Below are positions 1 through 9,591 of a stretch of 64,000 nucleotides of DNA, one piece after another. Every line of letters starts with the position of its first letter. Position 1 is the stretch's first letter. Made by a program: the position numbers and the translations under genes. The notes below the pieces were generated by a model. The model saw only the letters and a list, made by a program, of their open reading frames with translations. It was not told the origin of the DNA and made no database searches. The stretch covers positions 434,001 to 498,000 of the forward strand of contig NZ_JABMCB010000190.1 of the NCBI RefSeq assembly GCF_013359935.1. The letters are read 5' to 3'. Source of the DNA: Paenibacillus xylanilyticus (GTDB taxonomy: Bacteria; Bacillota; Bacilli; Paenibacillales; Paenibacillaceae).

Positions 1-3000
1 TCCACAGCTTCTCTTATATGGAGATCCACGCGAACGTCTGTTGCATCCAGAATGGTTTGACTTGCTGAACCAAGCTCTGGCGGATATAGCGTTCTCAACG
101 TCTCATGACGATCAACAATATCCTGGACCGCGGCTTGAAGCGCATGTACATCGAGTTTCCCTGATAACCTAGCCACGAGCGGAATATTATACGTAGGATT
201 TGGGCCTTCCAGACAATACAGGAACCATAGACGCCGCTGAGCGAAGGAGAGAGGAATGTCACCTTGGCGTGGAACAGGCTGTATCAGGGGTCTGACTGAC
301 TTCGCCTGATCCAGCCTCTTGGCGAGGCCTGCTGCAGTCGGTGACTCAAATCCACTGCCAATATTCAGCTCCGCGCCAAATACATCCCGAATCCGAGCCG
401 TTATTCGACCCGCAAGCAGGGAATGACCACCCATTTCGAAGAAATCATCGTCAATACCTACCCGAGCAACACCCAGAATCTCAGCGAACAGACTGCATAG
501 GATCTCCTCCTGAGGCGTCCGCGCCTCTCGCCCATTCGCATGAGACAGCACGGAAGGAGCAGGAAGCTGCTTGCGATCAATCTTTTTATTGGGAGTCAGC
601 GGCATTTCGGAAAGGTTCATGAATGCAGACGGCACCATGTAATCCGGCAGTTCATCTGCCACATATGCCCGAAGTGAGGACAGATCCACCCCCGGCAAAT
701 ATGCGGATTCCGAAACAACATATGCTGCCAGCCGCTGATTTCCCGGTTGATCCTCACGTGCCATCACGGTAACCTGGGCTACGCCCGGATATCTGGAAAT
801 CACGGATTCAATCTCTCCCAATTCGATACGGAAACCCCTGATCTTGATCTGGTGATCTGCCCGGCCCAGATAGTCGATTGAACCATCCGGCAGCCACTTC
901 GCCAAGTCTCCTGTTCGATACATGCGGCTGCCTGCTTGCCCGAACGGATTGGCTACAAACCGCTCGGCAGTCAGATCAGGTCTTCCCAAATAACCGCGAG
1001 CCAGCCCATGCCCTGCGATATACAGTTCCCCGGCAACTCCCGGAGGGACAGGATTCAGACCCTGATCCAGCACATACAGCTGTGTATTTCGAACCGGTCC
1101 GCCAATGGACGGTTTACCCGTTGATTCAAGCGCCATGGCGGCAGCTGTGGAATAAATCGTGGTCTCCGTCGGACCGTACTGGTTATTAACCCGGCAGCCC
1201 ATTTCCTGCAAAGAAAGCTTCAGTTCCTCCGAGAGAGCCTCTCCACCGGTAATGACCGTCAGACCATCGAACGAGCCAGGCTTGCTGGTCACCAGAGATT
1301 GCCACAATGTTGGCGTGGCTTGCATGATGGTTGTTCCTTGCCCTCTCATCTGGGCAGCTAGCGCCACCGGATCAAGAATGGTTTCTTTGTGAGCCAGATC
1401 AAGCCTTGCTCCTGTCGTAAGGGGCAGAAACACTTCCAGAACAGAAATGTCAAAAGCAATCGTAGTGACTGATAACCAGTGATCCTGCGGACCAACCTTC
1501 AGTCTTGGCTTCATATCCTCCAGCAGATTCGTCAGCCCCAGATGGGTCACCGTCACACCCTTGGGTTTACCCGTTGAGCCTGAAGTATAGATAACATAGG
1601 AGGGATTCAGCGGCGACGCCGCTTTTGTCAGATCCTCTGGTTCTGGATTGCTCCCGGACTGGCGACTGACTTCTAGCACAACTTCCGGATCATCCATGAC
1701 CAACAGGGGAACGTCAGTCATTTTCGGCAGACCGGACAGATTGTGATTAACCGTGACCAGACATGCCGGACTAGAATCCTCAAGCATGTAAGTCAGTCTC
1801 TCTTCCGGGTAATCAGGATCAAGTGGCAGATATGCTGCTCCCGTCTTATGAACAGCCAGAATGGCAACCACAACCTCCAGAGAACGCGGCAGAGCAATGG
1901 CTACAATCTGCTCAGGTCCCACCTGATAATGCTGGATCAGCTCATGGGCCAGATGGTTTGAACGCTCATTCAGCTCGGCATAGGTCAGAGATTCGCCTTC
2001 AAACGTTACTGCCGTGGCAGAAGGCGTTCGCCGAACCTGCTGTTCGAACATCGCTGCCGAATTCCGTTCAGGCACGGCGTGCTCCGTCTGATTCCATTCT
2101 TTCAGTACCTGATTACGTTCTGTCGGAAGCAGCACTTCCATTTGACCGACATACTGCTCTTCTATCCCTTCCTGCATCATCAAATCGAGCAGCTGCAAAT
2201 AACGGAGCTGATGACTCAGCAATTCCGATTCACTGTAGACCGAAGGATTAGCGTCAAAATCAATACGAAGTCCATGACCATGCCCTTGGTCAACGACATG
2301 AATGGACAGGTCATCCACCGGACCCGTAGACAAGTTATGAATCATCCCGCGCTGCCCAGCGAAATTCAGCTCATGATGAAATGGCATGACATTGATCATC
2401 GGTCCAAACAATCGGCGGTTCTCTCCGAGCAGCTTCAGATCACGCCGCAGATCCTGATGCCGATAACGTTGGTGCTTACGCACAGCCCGAATCTCCTGCA
2501 CAATCTGTTCAGCCAAGGAAGACAAACGCATGTCAGGTTCGACATTTAGCCGGAGCGGAAGCACGTTCATAACCATCCCTGGAACACGCAAGGATGCAGA
2601 GCCGAGCCTGCACATCACTGGCAAGGCCAGAACCACGTCTGTCGTACCGGTGATTCGATGCACATATATGGCTGCTGCCGCAATAAACAGGTCAGGCCAG
2701 GTCACCCCGTACCGGGCTGCTGCTGCCTGAAGACGATCGCGATCGGGCTGCGTGAGCTCAGTACTTTGCCGCAGGAAGTAGTCGGCTGTGCGTGATGCCT
2801 TCTCACCCAGGCTTACGACGTCCGGTTCATCCTTGTACCGCTCCATCCAAAACTTGTGATCCCGCTCTCTATCTAAAGATTCAAGGTAGGCTTCGTCTTC
2901 CTGAATGACGGAAAATAGCGGGCCGAACGCCCCTGTGCCCAGCGTCTTCACAGCGGTTCCACCTTGTATCCTTGCCGTATACAAACTTGCTACCCTTCGG

Positions 3001-3464
3001 GTAATTAGCGAAACGCCATATCCATCTATGGCAATGTGATGCACACGCTGGTACCAGTAAAAGCATCTCTCATCTACCTCGAACAACGCTTCGGTAAATA
3101 CTGGTCCTGTTGCAAGATCGACGGGACAAGCCAGATCCCGCTGCATCCACGCCATGGCCGCCGCATGTGGGTCCTGTTCCCCACGAACATCCAGTACATG
3201 AAACGGCCAATCATCATGATTCTGGTTCAGCGACTGCCATGGGAAATGTTCGTTCTCACCGTAAATCATATTTAACGATTCCGCTTCCGAAACGGTTTGA
3301 CGAACACTCTGCTCGAACTGTTTTATATCCACACTGCCGTGAATCACCACGTATTCACCTGTGTTGTACATGGGGTTGTCCGGATGCAGCTGCTGGGCAA
3401 ACCAGATCCCGGACTGGGCGGCCGACATGGGCCACGTGCCATTCCGACGCTGCGACAAGTTCAC
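1..3464 (-). CDS. dhbF: Bacillibactin-type non-ribosomal peptide synthetase DhbF, 5' part (C-terminus beyond the left edge)
   Basis: Adds amino acids to 2,3-dihydroxybenzoate and cyclises the catechol siderophore trilactone. About 1154 residues are present. Order: condensation domain (residues 1-440, active site HHIAIDG near 143), adenylation domain (about 470-985; A3 YTSGSTGKPKG near 620, A5 YGPTETT, A8 GRADHQIKIRGF near 875, A10 PNKKIDR near 960), carrier protein with phosphopantetheine serine about 1015 in EMGGHSLL, then the start of a second condensation domain (IPLSFAQRRLWFL). The second module and thioesterase lie outside the window. I chose GTG at 3464 because it starts eight bases after the dhbB stop and gives the short N-terminus typical of DhbF before AAQSGIWFAQQ. 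Binding-pocket residues read D-I-L-Q, typical of glycine-activating modules. Paenibactin-type synthetases use alanine here, so the product may be bacillibactin or a close relative. Confidence 0.95.
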   Translation of the reverse strand, partial: MNLSQRRNGTWPMSAAQSGIWFAQQLHPDNPMYNTGEYVVIHGSVDIKQFEQSVRQTVSEAESLNMIYGENEHFPWQSLNQNHDDWPFHVLDVRGEQDPHAAAMAWMQRDLACPVDLATGPVFTEALFEVDERCFYWYQRVHHIAIDGYGVSLITRRVASLYTARIQGGTAVKTLGTGAFGPLFSVIQEDEAYLESLDRERDHKFWMERYKDEPDVVSLGEKASRTADYFLRQSTELTQPDRDRLQAAAARYGVTWPDLFIAAAAIYVHRITGTTDVVLALPVMCRLGSASLRVPGMVMNVLPLRLNVEPDMRLSSLAEQIVQEIRAVRKHQRYRHQDLRRDLKLLGENRRLFGPMINVMPFHHELNFAGQRGMIHNLSTGPVDDLSIHVVDQGHGHGLRIDFDANPSVYSESELLSHQLRYLQLLDLMMQEGIEEQYVGQMEVLLPTERNQVLKEWNQTEHAVPERNSAAMFEQQVRRTPSATAVTFEGESLTYAELNERSNHLAHELIQHYQVGPEQIVAIALPRSLEVVVAILAVHKTGAAYLPLDPDYPEERLTYMLEDSSPACLVTVNHNLSGLPKMTDVPLLVMDDPEVVLEVSRQSGSNPEPEDLTKAASPLNPSYVIYTSGSTGKPKGVTVTHLGLTNLLEDMKPRLKVGPQDHWLSVTTIAFDISVLEVFLPLTTGARLDLAHKETILDPVALAAQMRGQGTTIMQATPTLWQSLVTSKPGSFDGLTVITGGEALSEELKLSLQEMGCRVNNQYGPTETTIYSTAAAMALESTGKPSIGGPVRNTQLYVLDQGLNPVPPGVAGELYIAGHGLARGYLGRPDLTAERFVANPFGQAGSRMYRTGDLAKWLPDGSIDYLGRADHQIKIRGFRIELGEIESVISRYPGVAQVTVMAREDQPGNQRLAAYVVSESAYLPGVDLSSLRAYVADELPDYMVPSAFMNLSEMPLTPNKKIDRKQLPAPSVLSHANGREARTPQEEILCSLFAEILGVARVGIDDDFFEMGGHSLLAGRITARIRDVFGAELNIGSGFESPTAAGLAKRLDQAKSVRPLIQPVPRQGDIPLSFAQRRLWFLYCLEGPNPTYNIPLVARLSGKLDVHALQAAVQDIVDRHETLRTLYPPELGSASQTILDATDVRVDLHIREAV

Positions 3465-3472
3465 CGCCCCGC

Positions 3473-4468
3473 TCAAAAGTAATCTCCGTTTGGCAGCGCC
3501 CTATGTGGCTGCGCATCCAGCAGTACTGTCCATGAAGCTAACGTTGGCTGCTCGGCCAGATCAACAAAAGTCACTTCTGCTCCTTCCATACGGAAACGCT
3601 CAGCAAGACTCATGATACGAATGGAATCGAGTCCCCAGATCTCAATCAGGTCATCATGCTCGCCGATCAGGGATGGTTGCTCCTGCAGCAGTTCGGCGAC
3701 CTGTACTCTCAATGATTCAAGCCTCGCCGCAACCCCGCTGTCTGTACTTGTCCCTGACGTTTCCAATGCTGCTGCAGCATATAACCTTCCCTCCGAAATG
3801 GCTGCCTCGATTGGCTCCGCGTCTTGGACAGAGGAATCAAGCGATTCAAGCAATCGCTCGGTTGTCAACGTTACTGCGCAGCGTTCGGATGCATAGGTCA
3901 GCGCCATGCGGTGTTTTTCGGCTGAAAAATCAGCTACCGCATCTGCAACCAGGAATGCCTGAATATCCTGCATAAATGCCTCACAGGAGGTCATCAGACA
4001 ACCGATATGTGCATAAATGCCGCATACCATCAGCTGGTCTCGTCCCTGTTCCTGCATCAGCCTAAGCAGCTCTGTCTTCTGGAAGGCGCTATAGCGCCAT
4101 TTGGTCATAAACGTATCTTGAGGAGCGGGCGTCAGCGGTTCAATGATCTGTTTTTGCGTGGGTCCCCCGTCAATGCCTGCTCCCCAGAAGTCCAGCTGCA
4201 GGCCGCGCTGCTCCGGTGTCTGTCCACCCGGCTGGGCAGAATACACGACAGGAATGCCAAGTTCATGGCACTTCGAACGAAGCTGCCCAATATGATCGAT
4301 CAGCTCCACTACAGGCGATTCCCCTGCTGTAAATGCATTCATGAAATATTGCTGCATATCGTGAATTAGAAGTACTGCACGTTTCAAATCCGGCATCCAC
4401 GTTACCTTATTGACCGGAAGCTCCGACTCTACAGGCATTGCATATGGCTTAATCACTGGAAGTGCCAT
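3473..4468 (-). CDS. dhbB: Isochorismatase / aryl carrier protein DhbB
   Basis: Bifunctional enzyme of 331 residues. The N-terminal isochorismatase converts isochorismate to 2,3-dihydro-2,3-dihydroxybenzoate and pyruvate. The C-terminal aryl carrier domain holds activated dihydroxybenzoate for DhbF. Visible motifs: AVLLIHDMQQYF with catalytic Asp about 37, FMTKWRYSAF (Lys), GIYAHIGCLMT (Cys), and the carrier motif GLDSIRIM with phosphopantetheine Ser about 282. The start is ATG 4468, with AGAGGG seven bases upstream and the family N-terminus MALPVIKPYAMP. An in-frame ATG 17 codons upstream has no family support. It lies 66 bases after dhbE and eight bases before the GTG of dhbF, so it is part of one operon. 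Confidence 0.95.
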   Translation of the reverse strand: MALPVIKPYAMPVESELPVNKVTWMPDLKRAVLLIHDMQQYFMNAFTAGESPVVELIDHIGQLRSKCHELGIPVVYSAQPGGQTPEQRGLQLDFWGAGIDGGPTQKQIIEPLTPAPQDTFMTKWRYSAFQKTELLRLMQEQGRDQLMVCGIYAHIGCLMTSCEAFMQDIQAFLVADAVADFSAEKHRMALTYASERCAVTLTTERLLESLDSSVQDAEPIEAAISEGRLYAAAALETSGTSTDSGVAARLESLRVQVAELLQEQPSLIGEHDDLIEIWGLDSIRIMSLAERFRMEGAEVTFVDLAEQPTLASWTVLLDAQPHRALPNGDYF

Positions 4469-4534
4469 GAATATCCCTCTTTTCAGGTCATTTAGTTCAA
4501 GGAGTTTCATTGTTGCCATGCGTCATGATCGTTG

Positions 4535-6151
4535 TTATATGGATTGCTTCACAGTCAGCATCTCGCGTAAGGCTTTTTTGCTCACCTTGCCTACACCGGT
4601 CTTGGGAAAAGATTGCACAAATTCAATCCGGTCCGGGACTTTATAGCTTGCCAGGCCGCGATTGCGCAGAAAAGACTTGATCTCCGCTGCAGCAGGAATC
4701 TCACCGCTGGGCACGATAAATGCACAGGAGCGCTCGCCCAAATATTCATCCGGCATGGACACCAGCGCTGCATCATGCACACCGGGATGAGCAAGCAGAT
4801 GGTTTTCGACTTCCTCGGCTGCCACCTTGTCGCCGCCGCGGTTAATTTGGTCTTTTGCCCGCCCCTCCACAATGAGGTATCCCTCTGGTGTAAGGCTTGC
4901 AATATCTCCAGTCCGATAGAACCCGTCTGTGGTGAAGGACCTCGCATTATGCTCTTCAGCCTGGTAATATCCGCGAATGGTATAGGGCCCACGGGTCAGC
5001 AGATGTCCGGATTGCCCCTGTTCCACTTCCATGTCCTCGTCATCCACGATCCGTACCTCATCATATGGGGACATGGGTTTGCCCTGTGTGTGTATAATGA
5101 TGTGCTCAGGATCATCCAAACGGGTGTAGTTCACCAAACCCTCGGCCATGCCAAATACCTGCTGCAGGGTACAGCCCAGGACAGGTTTAACACGCCCAGC
5201 CGCCTCAGCGCTGAATTTGGCTCCACCAACCTGAAGCACCTGGAGAGAAGGCAGCTTGGTCCCTCGGGCAGCAGCCGCATTCAACCAGATCAGAGCAAGC
5301 GGTGGCACCAGTGCCGTGATGGTCACCTGGTGTTTTCTAATGAGCGGGAAGGCTTCATCCGGGCTCGACTCCCGTGACAGCACAACCGTACCTCCCGCGT
5401 AGAGCGTGCCCAGTATACCCGGTGAACTCAAAGGATAATTATGCGCTGCAGGCAGAACAGCCAGATACACGCTCTCCGGACTGAGTCCACAGACTTCCAC
5501 GCTTCTCCGCAGACTGTAGATATAGTCATCATGGGTGCGAGGGATCATCTTGGACAGCCCGGTGCTTCCACCGGATAACTGAAGAAAGGCCACATCCGAA
5601 GAGTCAGGTCCATCCTGCAGCTTATCGGGATCGGGATCCATATACACATCCTCAAGCGAAGTGAACGGACCCGCCTCTCCCGCCACGATGATATGTCTGA
5701 GGCTGGGTACCTCTGCCTGTACTTCTTCTGCAAGTTTACGGTAATCAAATCCTCCATCCCGATCCGGGATCAGGTACGCCACAGCTTCAGAGAACCGGGC
5801 AAAGTACTCAATTTCACTCTTGCGATGCAAAGGCAGTGCGAACACCGGCAGGGCTCCCAGACGAAACAGAGCAAAAACGGCCTCCACAAAAGCCGCCATG
5901 TTCGGCAATTGGATAATGACACGGTCATACTGCCGTATTCCTGTGGCATACAACCCGGCAGCCAACCGATCGACGCGTGCGTTCAGCTCTGCATAGGTTA
6001 AGTGCTCTTCACCGCTGATCATGGCAGTACGATTGCCATATAACTTCGCACGCTGCCGAAGCATTTCTCCAAATGTAATGCCCTCCCAGCAACCTTCCTG
6101 ACGATAAAGCTCTGCAAATTCCTCAGGCCAAGCCTGGTATCCTGACAGCAT
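4535..6151 (-). CDS. dhbE: 2,3-dihydroxybenzoate-AMP ligase DhbE
   Basis: Activates 2,3-dihydroxybenzoate with ATP and loads it on the DhbB carrier domain. The 538-residue length is the usual family size. ANL-superfamily motifs appear in order: LSGGSTGLSKMIPRTH (phosphate loop, near 190), FGMAEGLVNYTR (A5-like), YRTGDIASLTPEGYL (A7), GRAKDQINRGGDKV (A8) and KTGVGKVSKKAL with the catalytic lysine (A10). The ribosome site GAAGGAGG overlaps the end of dhbC, and the start lies three bases after its stop, so translation is probably coupled. Confidence 0.96.
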   Translation of the reverse strand: MLSGYQAWPEEFAELYRQEGCWEGITFGEMLRQRAKLYGNRTAMISGEEHLTYAELNARVDRLAAGLYATGIRQYDRVIIQLPNMAAFVEAVFALFRLGALPVFALPLHRKSEIEYFARFSEAVAYLIPDRDGGFDYRKLAEEVQAEVPSLRHIIVAGEAGPFTSLEDVYMDPDPDKLQDGPDSSDVAFLQLSGGSTGLSKMIPRTHDDYIYSLRRSVEVCGLSPESVYLAVLPAAHNYPLSSPGILGTLYAGGTVVLSRESSPDEAFPLIRKHQVTITALVPPLALIWLNAAAARGTKLPSLQVLQVGGAKFSAEAAGRVKPVLGCTLQQVFGMAEGLVNYTRLDDPEHIIIHTQGKPMSPYDEVRIVDDEDMEVEQGQSGHLLTRGPYTIRGYYQAEEHNARSFTTDGFYRTGDIASLTPEGYLIVEGRAKDQINRGGDKVAAEEVENHLLAHPGVHDAALVSMPDEYLGERSCAFIVPSGEIPAAAEIKSFLRNRGLASYKVPDRIEFVQSFPKTGVGKVSKKALREMLTVKQSI

Positions 6152-6154
6152 CCT

Positions 6155-7498
6155 TTATTCCTCCTTCGAACGGGATACGGGGGATTCCAGACCCATGGCA
6201 AGCAGCATGGTTCTGAATTTGGCAGAGGTCTCCGCCAGTTCCGCTTCCGCTGTAGAACCTGCTACAATGCCTGCCCCAGCGAACAATTTGAGGGCATTGC
6301 CATCCACTTCCGCACAGCGAATGGTCACGGCCCACTCCCCGTCGCCCTCACAATCACACCAGCCAACCATCCCGGTAAACAGCTCCCGATCAAACGGTTC
6401 CTGTGCTCCAATGGCCTCTCTAGCCGATTGTACAGGCGTTCCGCAGATCGCCGGGGTTGGATGAAGCGCAAAAGCCACCTCCAGTGATGATGTGCCTTCA
6501 TCCAGCAGCTCACCATGAATCTCGGTAGACAGATGCCACATCGTGCTTGTCTGAATCAGGGAAGGCTCTGCCGGAACAGACAGCTGTTTGCACAGCGGAC
6601 GCATCGCAGCTGCAACGGCATCAATGACAACGGCATGCTCATACCGATCCTTGGGAGAGGCCAGCAGCGCCTCTGCACGGCGGCGATCCTCCGCAGGATC
6701 ATCACTTCGGGCAGCAGAGCCTGCCAGCGGATTTGCTTTTACCATGGTGCCTTTCCGAGTAACCAACAGCTCCGGGCTTGCTCCAATGAATGTACGATTG
6801 CCCTCTTTATTCACTTCAATTAAATCGCGTTTATTCGTTGTTATGATACTTCTCATCTCGGTCAGTTTACTCATTGGAACGGCAAATGTGTATCCGTGAG
6901 CGTTATCCCTGAACAAATTACGCAGCAGTTGATGCGTATTCACCATATGTTCTGAAGTCACATGCAGTTGGCGGGATAACACAACCTTATCGAGTTCACC
7001 CTGCTCCATCTGCTTCAGTACATGACCGACACTACGTTGATAAACCTCAGCAGCGGGCACTTCATCGATTACACAACCCGTAGCTGCCGGGTGTTTCTCA
7101 TATGATCCGTTCGCTGCCGGGCTTGGAGGGTCTGCCCATTGTACCGTTTCCGGGATAAAAAGCTCGGGAGCAGATTGATTCGGATCAAAAGGTATCGCTC
7201 CTACCACGATGGGTTTCCGCACACCAGACTGCTGTGCTTCCTGAATCATTTTTTGAACCTGATCGATAACATAGGATACTCCTGCAACGTGTGCACCATC
7301 GGTATAATCCAGAGTTTCTGAATATCCTGATGAGTCGGAGATCACCTGCTGTTGAACTGCTGATACAGGAAATCTCATCCGTTCACCCTGAGCGAGCAAG
7401 GTATGCTGCGGTGAAGACCAGAAAAAGGACGTCCCCTCCCGGTATTGTTCCAGAAGGTGTAAGGCGGAGGTTGCAGTGACTGCATCCGCTTTTGACAT
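6155..7498 (-). CDS. dhbC: Isochorismate synthase DhbC
   Basis: Converts chorismate to isochorismate, the committed step toward dihydroxybenzoate. The chorismate-binding fold is recognisable from LDKVVLSRQLHV, NPLAGSAARS, HPTPAICGTPV, FDRELFTGMVGW and KLFAGAGIVAGS. The start at 7498 (MSKADAVTATSAL) has AAGGAG nine bases upstream; the open frame continues 19 codons further upstream without a ribosome site. The 447-residue product is somewhat longer than B. subtilis DhbC. It is 23 bases from dhbA upstream. Confidence 0.95.
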   Translation of the reverse strand: MSKADAVTATSALHLLEQYREGTSFFWSSPQHTLLAQGERMRFPVSAVQQQVISDSSGYSETLDYTDGAHVAGVSYVIDQVQKMIQEAQQSGVRKPIVVGAIPFDPNQSAPELFIPETVQWADPPSPAANGSYEKHPAATGCVIDEVPAAEVYQRSVGHVLKQMEQGELDKVVLSRQLHVTSEHMVNTHQLLRNLFRDNAHGYTFAVPMSKLTEMRSIITTNKRDLIEVNKEGNRTFIGASPELLVTRKGTMVKANPLAGSAARSDDPAEDRRRAEALLASPKDRYEHAVVIDAVAAAMRPLCKQLSVPAEPSLIQTSTMWHLSTEIHGELLDEGTSSLEVAFALHPTPAICGTPVQSAREAIGAQEPFDRELFTGMVGWCDCEGDGEWAVTIRCAEVDGNALKLFAGAGIVAGSTAEAELAETSAKFRTMLLAMGLESPVSRSKEE

Positions 7499-7521
7499 AT
7501 TTATCAACTCCTTATCTTGAT

Positions 7522-8307
7522 TCAGGCACCGAGCGTGGCGCCCCCATCCACACACAAATCATGCATGGTAATATGTCTGGCTTGATCCGATGCCAAAAAG
7601 AGCACCGCATCCGCGATATCGGCAGGCAGTGCCAGCCTGTTCAAAGGTATCCCCAGACGATATGCCTGCGGTGAGCCTGCAATGACGGCCTGTGCACCCT
7701 GTTCATCCTGCCACAACGCCCGCTGCATGGGGGTGTCTGTCGATCCTGGAGATACAATATTGCACCGGATGTGCTGTTCCGCGTATTCGAGTGCGAGACA
7801 TTTGGTGAACATGGTTGAAGCTGCCTTGGAAGCCGCATAGGCTGACATGTACATCCGGGGTACGCCGGATGCGTTCGAGCCAACGGTAATCACTGCTCCG
7901 GTATGGCGTTTCGCCATATTCCGTACGACAGCGCGGGACATATAAAATACACCGTGGGTATTTACGTCGAACGTTTTTGTCCATTCCTCATCACTCAAGG
8001 CTTCCACTGTACCTGTATGCAGTACTCCTGCGGCATTCACCAAAATGCCAATCGGTCCAAGTGCTGCTTCAATCCGCTGAACGGTATCGTCCACGGACTC
8101 GCGACTTGTGATGTCAGCAGGATAAGCAGCCGCTTGATGGCCCTGATTGTTCAGATCCACTACCAGCTGATACAGCTGCTCTTCCCGGATGTCTACTGCC
8201 GCCACAATCGCACCCTGCTCAGCCAGAGCCCTGGCTACCGCTTCGCCAATTCCCTGTGCCGCACCGGTAACCAGAGCCACTTTTCCATGAATCCCTGTAT
8301 AACTCAC
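7522..8307 (-). CDS. dhbA: 2,3-dihydro-2,3-dihydroxybenzoate dehydrogenase DhbA
   Basis: Short-chain dehydrogenase of 261 residues that oxidises dihydro-dihydroxybenzoate to 2,3-dihydroxybenzoate with NAD+. Visible: nucleotide-binding ALVTGAAQGIGEAVA near 11, VNAAGVLHTG (NAG equivalent) and the active-site YAASKAAS. The start is GTG 8307, with a strong GGGGAGG eight to nine bases upstream. There is no terminator or Fur box in the 144 bases before it, so it is probably cotranscribed with the upstream besA-like esterase. Confidence 0.94.
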   Translation of the reverse strand: MSYTGIHGKVALVTGAAQGIGEAVARALAEQGAIVAAVDIREEQLYQLVVDLNNQGHQAAAYPADITSRESVDDTVQRIEAALGPIGILVNAAGVLHTGTVEALSDEEWTKTFDVNTHGVFYMSRAVVRNMAKRHTGAVITVGSNASGVPRMYMSAYAASKAASTMFTKCLALEYAEQHIRCNIVSPGSTDTPMQRALWQDEQGAQAVIAGSPQAYRLGIPLNRLALPADIADAVLFLASDQARHITMHDLCVDGGATLGA

Positions 8308-8451
8308 GATGTGTACCTCCCCTGACTCACTGTACTGCTAAAAGTTGATGAACCCATTGAACCCCGTTCAGTCATCCGCTGACATCTCATCCAATCCAAA
8401 AGCGACCCAGTCTTTCAAACTGCCTGGTTCGAAAACTAGCCTTCTTCTGTC

Positions 8452-9312
8452 CTATGATTCCGGACTGCAGGCAAAACGGATCGTACGACTAATCAGAAAC
8501 GGCAGCACCGAGACATGATTCTCTTCCTCAAATTCGGTATATTTAATATCCAGCCCCGGCTGTTTCAATGCAGATAAACGTTCCGTTAAGCTTGATGCCT
8601 TGTCATTGTTGCGTGCAGGATGTGTCTTCTCCTGTTCACCCATGCCAATCCAAACCTTGACGTTGACTGGCTTCTGCTCCAGACCTGTGATGAACTCCTG
8701 TTCCTCCGCCTGCATCACCTTCTGATTCCAATGAAGCGAAGGGCTGCCAGCAATGTAATAATGAAAAGCATCGGGCTTCGTGAACAGTGTGTGCAGAACG
8801 AACAATCCACCAAGAGAATGACCAAAAATGGCCTGTCTGCTGCGATCGATGTTGAACTGCTGCTCCATGTCCGGCTTCAGTTCTTCTTCAATAAATTGCA
8901 GGAATGCATCAGCTCCACCCTGCTTCGGCAGAGGTGTTCCATCCGACTTATGGGTATATTCCGTCGTGGCCTGCGGAGTATAATCGTAATACCGATGTGG
9001 CGAGAACGGACCTGCTGTCGGGTATCCGATCCCAACCACGATAGCCGGGACGGCTCCGGTTTTCTCGGGCCTGCGACCTTGTATACGAACCGCTTCCACC
9101 ATCGTACCGAATACGGAATTGGCATCGAGCAGGTAGATCACCGGATATCCGGATGGCGGGGGTGCCTCTGCCGGTTGAAATACCATGATCTGATAGGCAT
9201 GACTTCCTGCTCGTGATTTCATGGTCCATTGCTCGGCACGTGGAATCTGAACCGTACTCCGTGCCATCTGATCAAGGGTCCCAGAGGCTGATTGATTGGG
9301 CTGAAACGTCAT
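8452..9312 (-). CDS. besA: Ferri-siderophore trilactone esterase (BesA-like alpha/beta hydrolase)
   Basis: Alpha/beta hydrolase of the Fes/IroE/BesA type. It is expected to hydrolyse the trilactone of imported ferric siderophore to release iron in the cytoplasm. The nucleophile elbow GHSLGG is in AIFGHSLGGLFVLHTL, and VIYLLDANSVFGTM and SPHRYYDYTP are typical of this branch. The catalytic His is likely in EENHVSVLP near the C-terminus. No signal peptide. The start ATG 9312 is chosen for the upstream AGGAGG (about 11-base spacing); a TTG at 9339 lacks a ribosome site. It is first in the siderophore operon, downstream of a Fur-box promoter. Confidence 0.85.
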   Translation of the reverse strand: MTFQPNQSASGTLDQMARSTVQIPRAEQWTMKSRAGSHAYQIMVFQPAEAPPPSGYPVIYLLDANSVFGTMVEAVRIQGRRPEKTGAVPAIVVGIGYPTAGPFSPHRYYDYTPQATTEYTHKSDGTPLPKQGGADAFLQFIEEELKPDMEQQFNIDRSRQAIFGHSLGGLFVLHTLFTKPDAFHYYIAGSPSLHWNQKVMQAEEQEFITGLEQKPVNVKVWIGMGEQEKTHPARNNDKASSLTERLSALKQPGLDIKYTEFEEENHVSVLPFLISRTIRFACSPES

Positions 9313-9379
9313 TACGGATGGATCCTCCTCGTTGTTCAACTTACATCGTTATGTGTAAATAGATCGTATCGATTTGTTA

Positions 9380-9394
9380 TGAGATTGATTCTCA
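9380..9394. promoter_or_regulatory. Fur box in front of besA-dhbACEBF
   Basis: TGAGATTGATTCTCA is a 7-1-7 inverted repeat close to the Bacillus Fur consensus TGATAATNATTATCA. It lies immediately downstream of a minus-strand -10 TATAAT (9401-9406) with GGGACA (9423-9428, 16-base spacing) as a possible -35. It therefore covers the expected transcription start of the siderophore operon. Confidence 0.8.
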
Positions 9395-9400
9395 TTACCA

Positions 9401-9428
9401 ATTATAGAAGAGTGCTTTCAGCTGTCCC
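9401..9428 (-). promoter_or_regulatory. Probable sigma-A promoter of the siderophore operon
   Basis: On the minus strand, GGGACA (9423-9428) and a perfect TATAAT (9401-9406) are separated by 16 bases. The Fur box lies directly downstream. Confidence 0.6.
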
Positions 9429-9500
9429 ATGGACGATATCCAGAATTCATTTTGATTATCTCCATATTTGCATATTCTTCTTAATGAATTGATGTCTTGC

Positions 9501-9578
9501 CAAAAACAAAAGCTCCCTCCTGTTGTACCTTGGAAAACGGGGAATAATATCCGATTCCAGGCACCCCAAGAGGGAGCT
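9501..9578 (-). terminator. Probable rho-independent terminator after the siderophore-binding protein gene
   Basis: The arms AGCTCCCTC (9511-9519) and GAGGGAGCT (9570-9578) enclose a further imperfect hairpin. They are followed on the minus strand by TTTTGTTTTT. The loop is unusually long (50 bases). Confidence 0.6.
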
Positions 9579-9591
9579 GCTTCATTTCTGA

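Noticed and set aside
4613..5377. 254-codon plus-strand open frame
   Set aside because: Antisense to dhbE.
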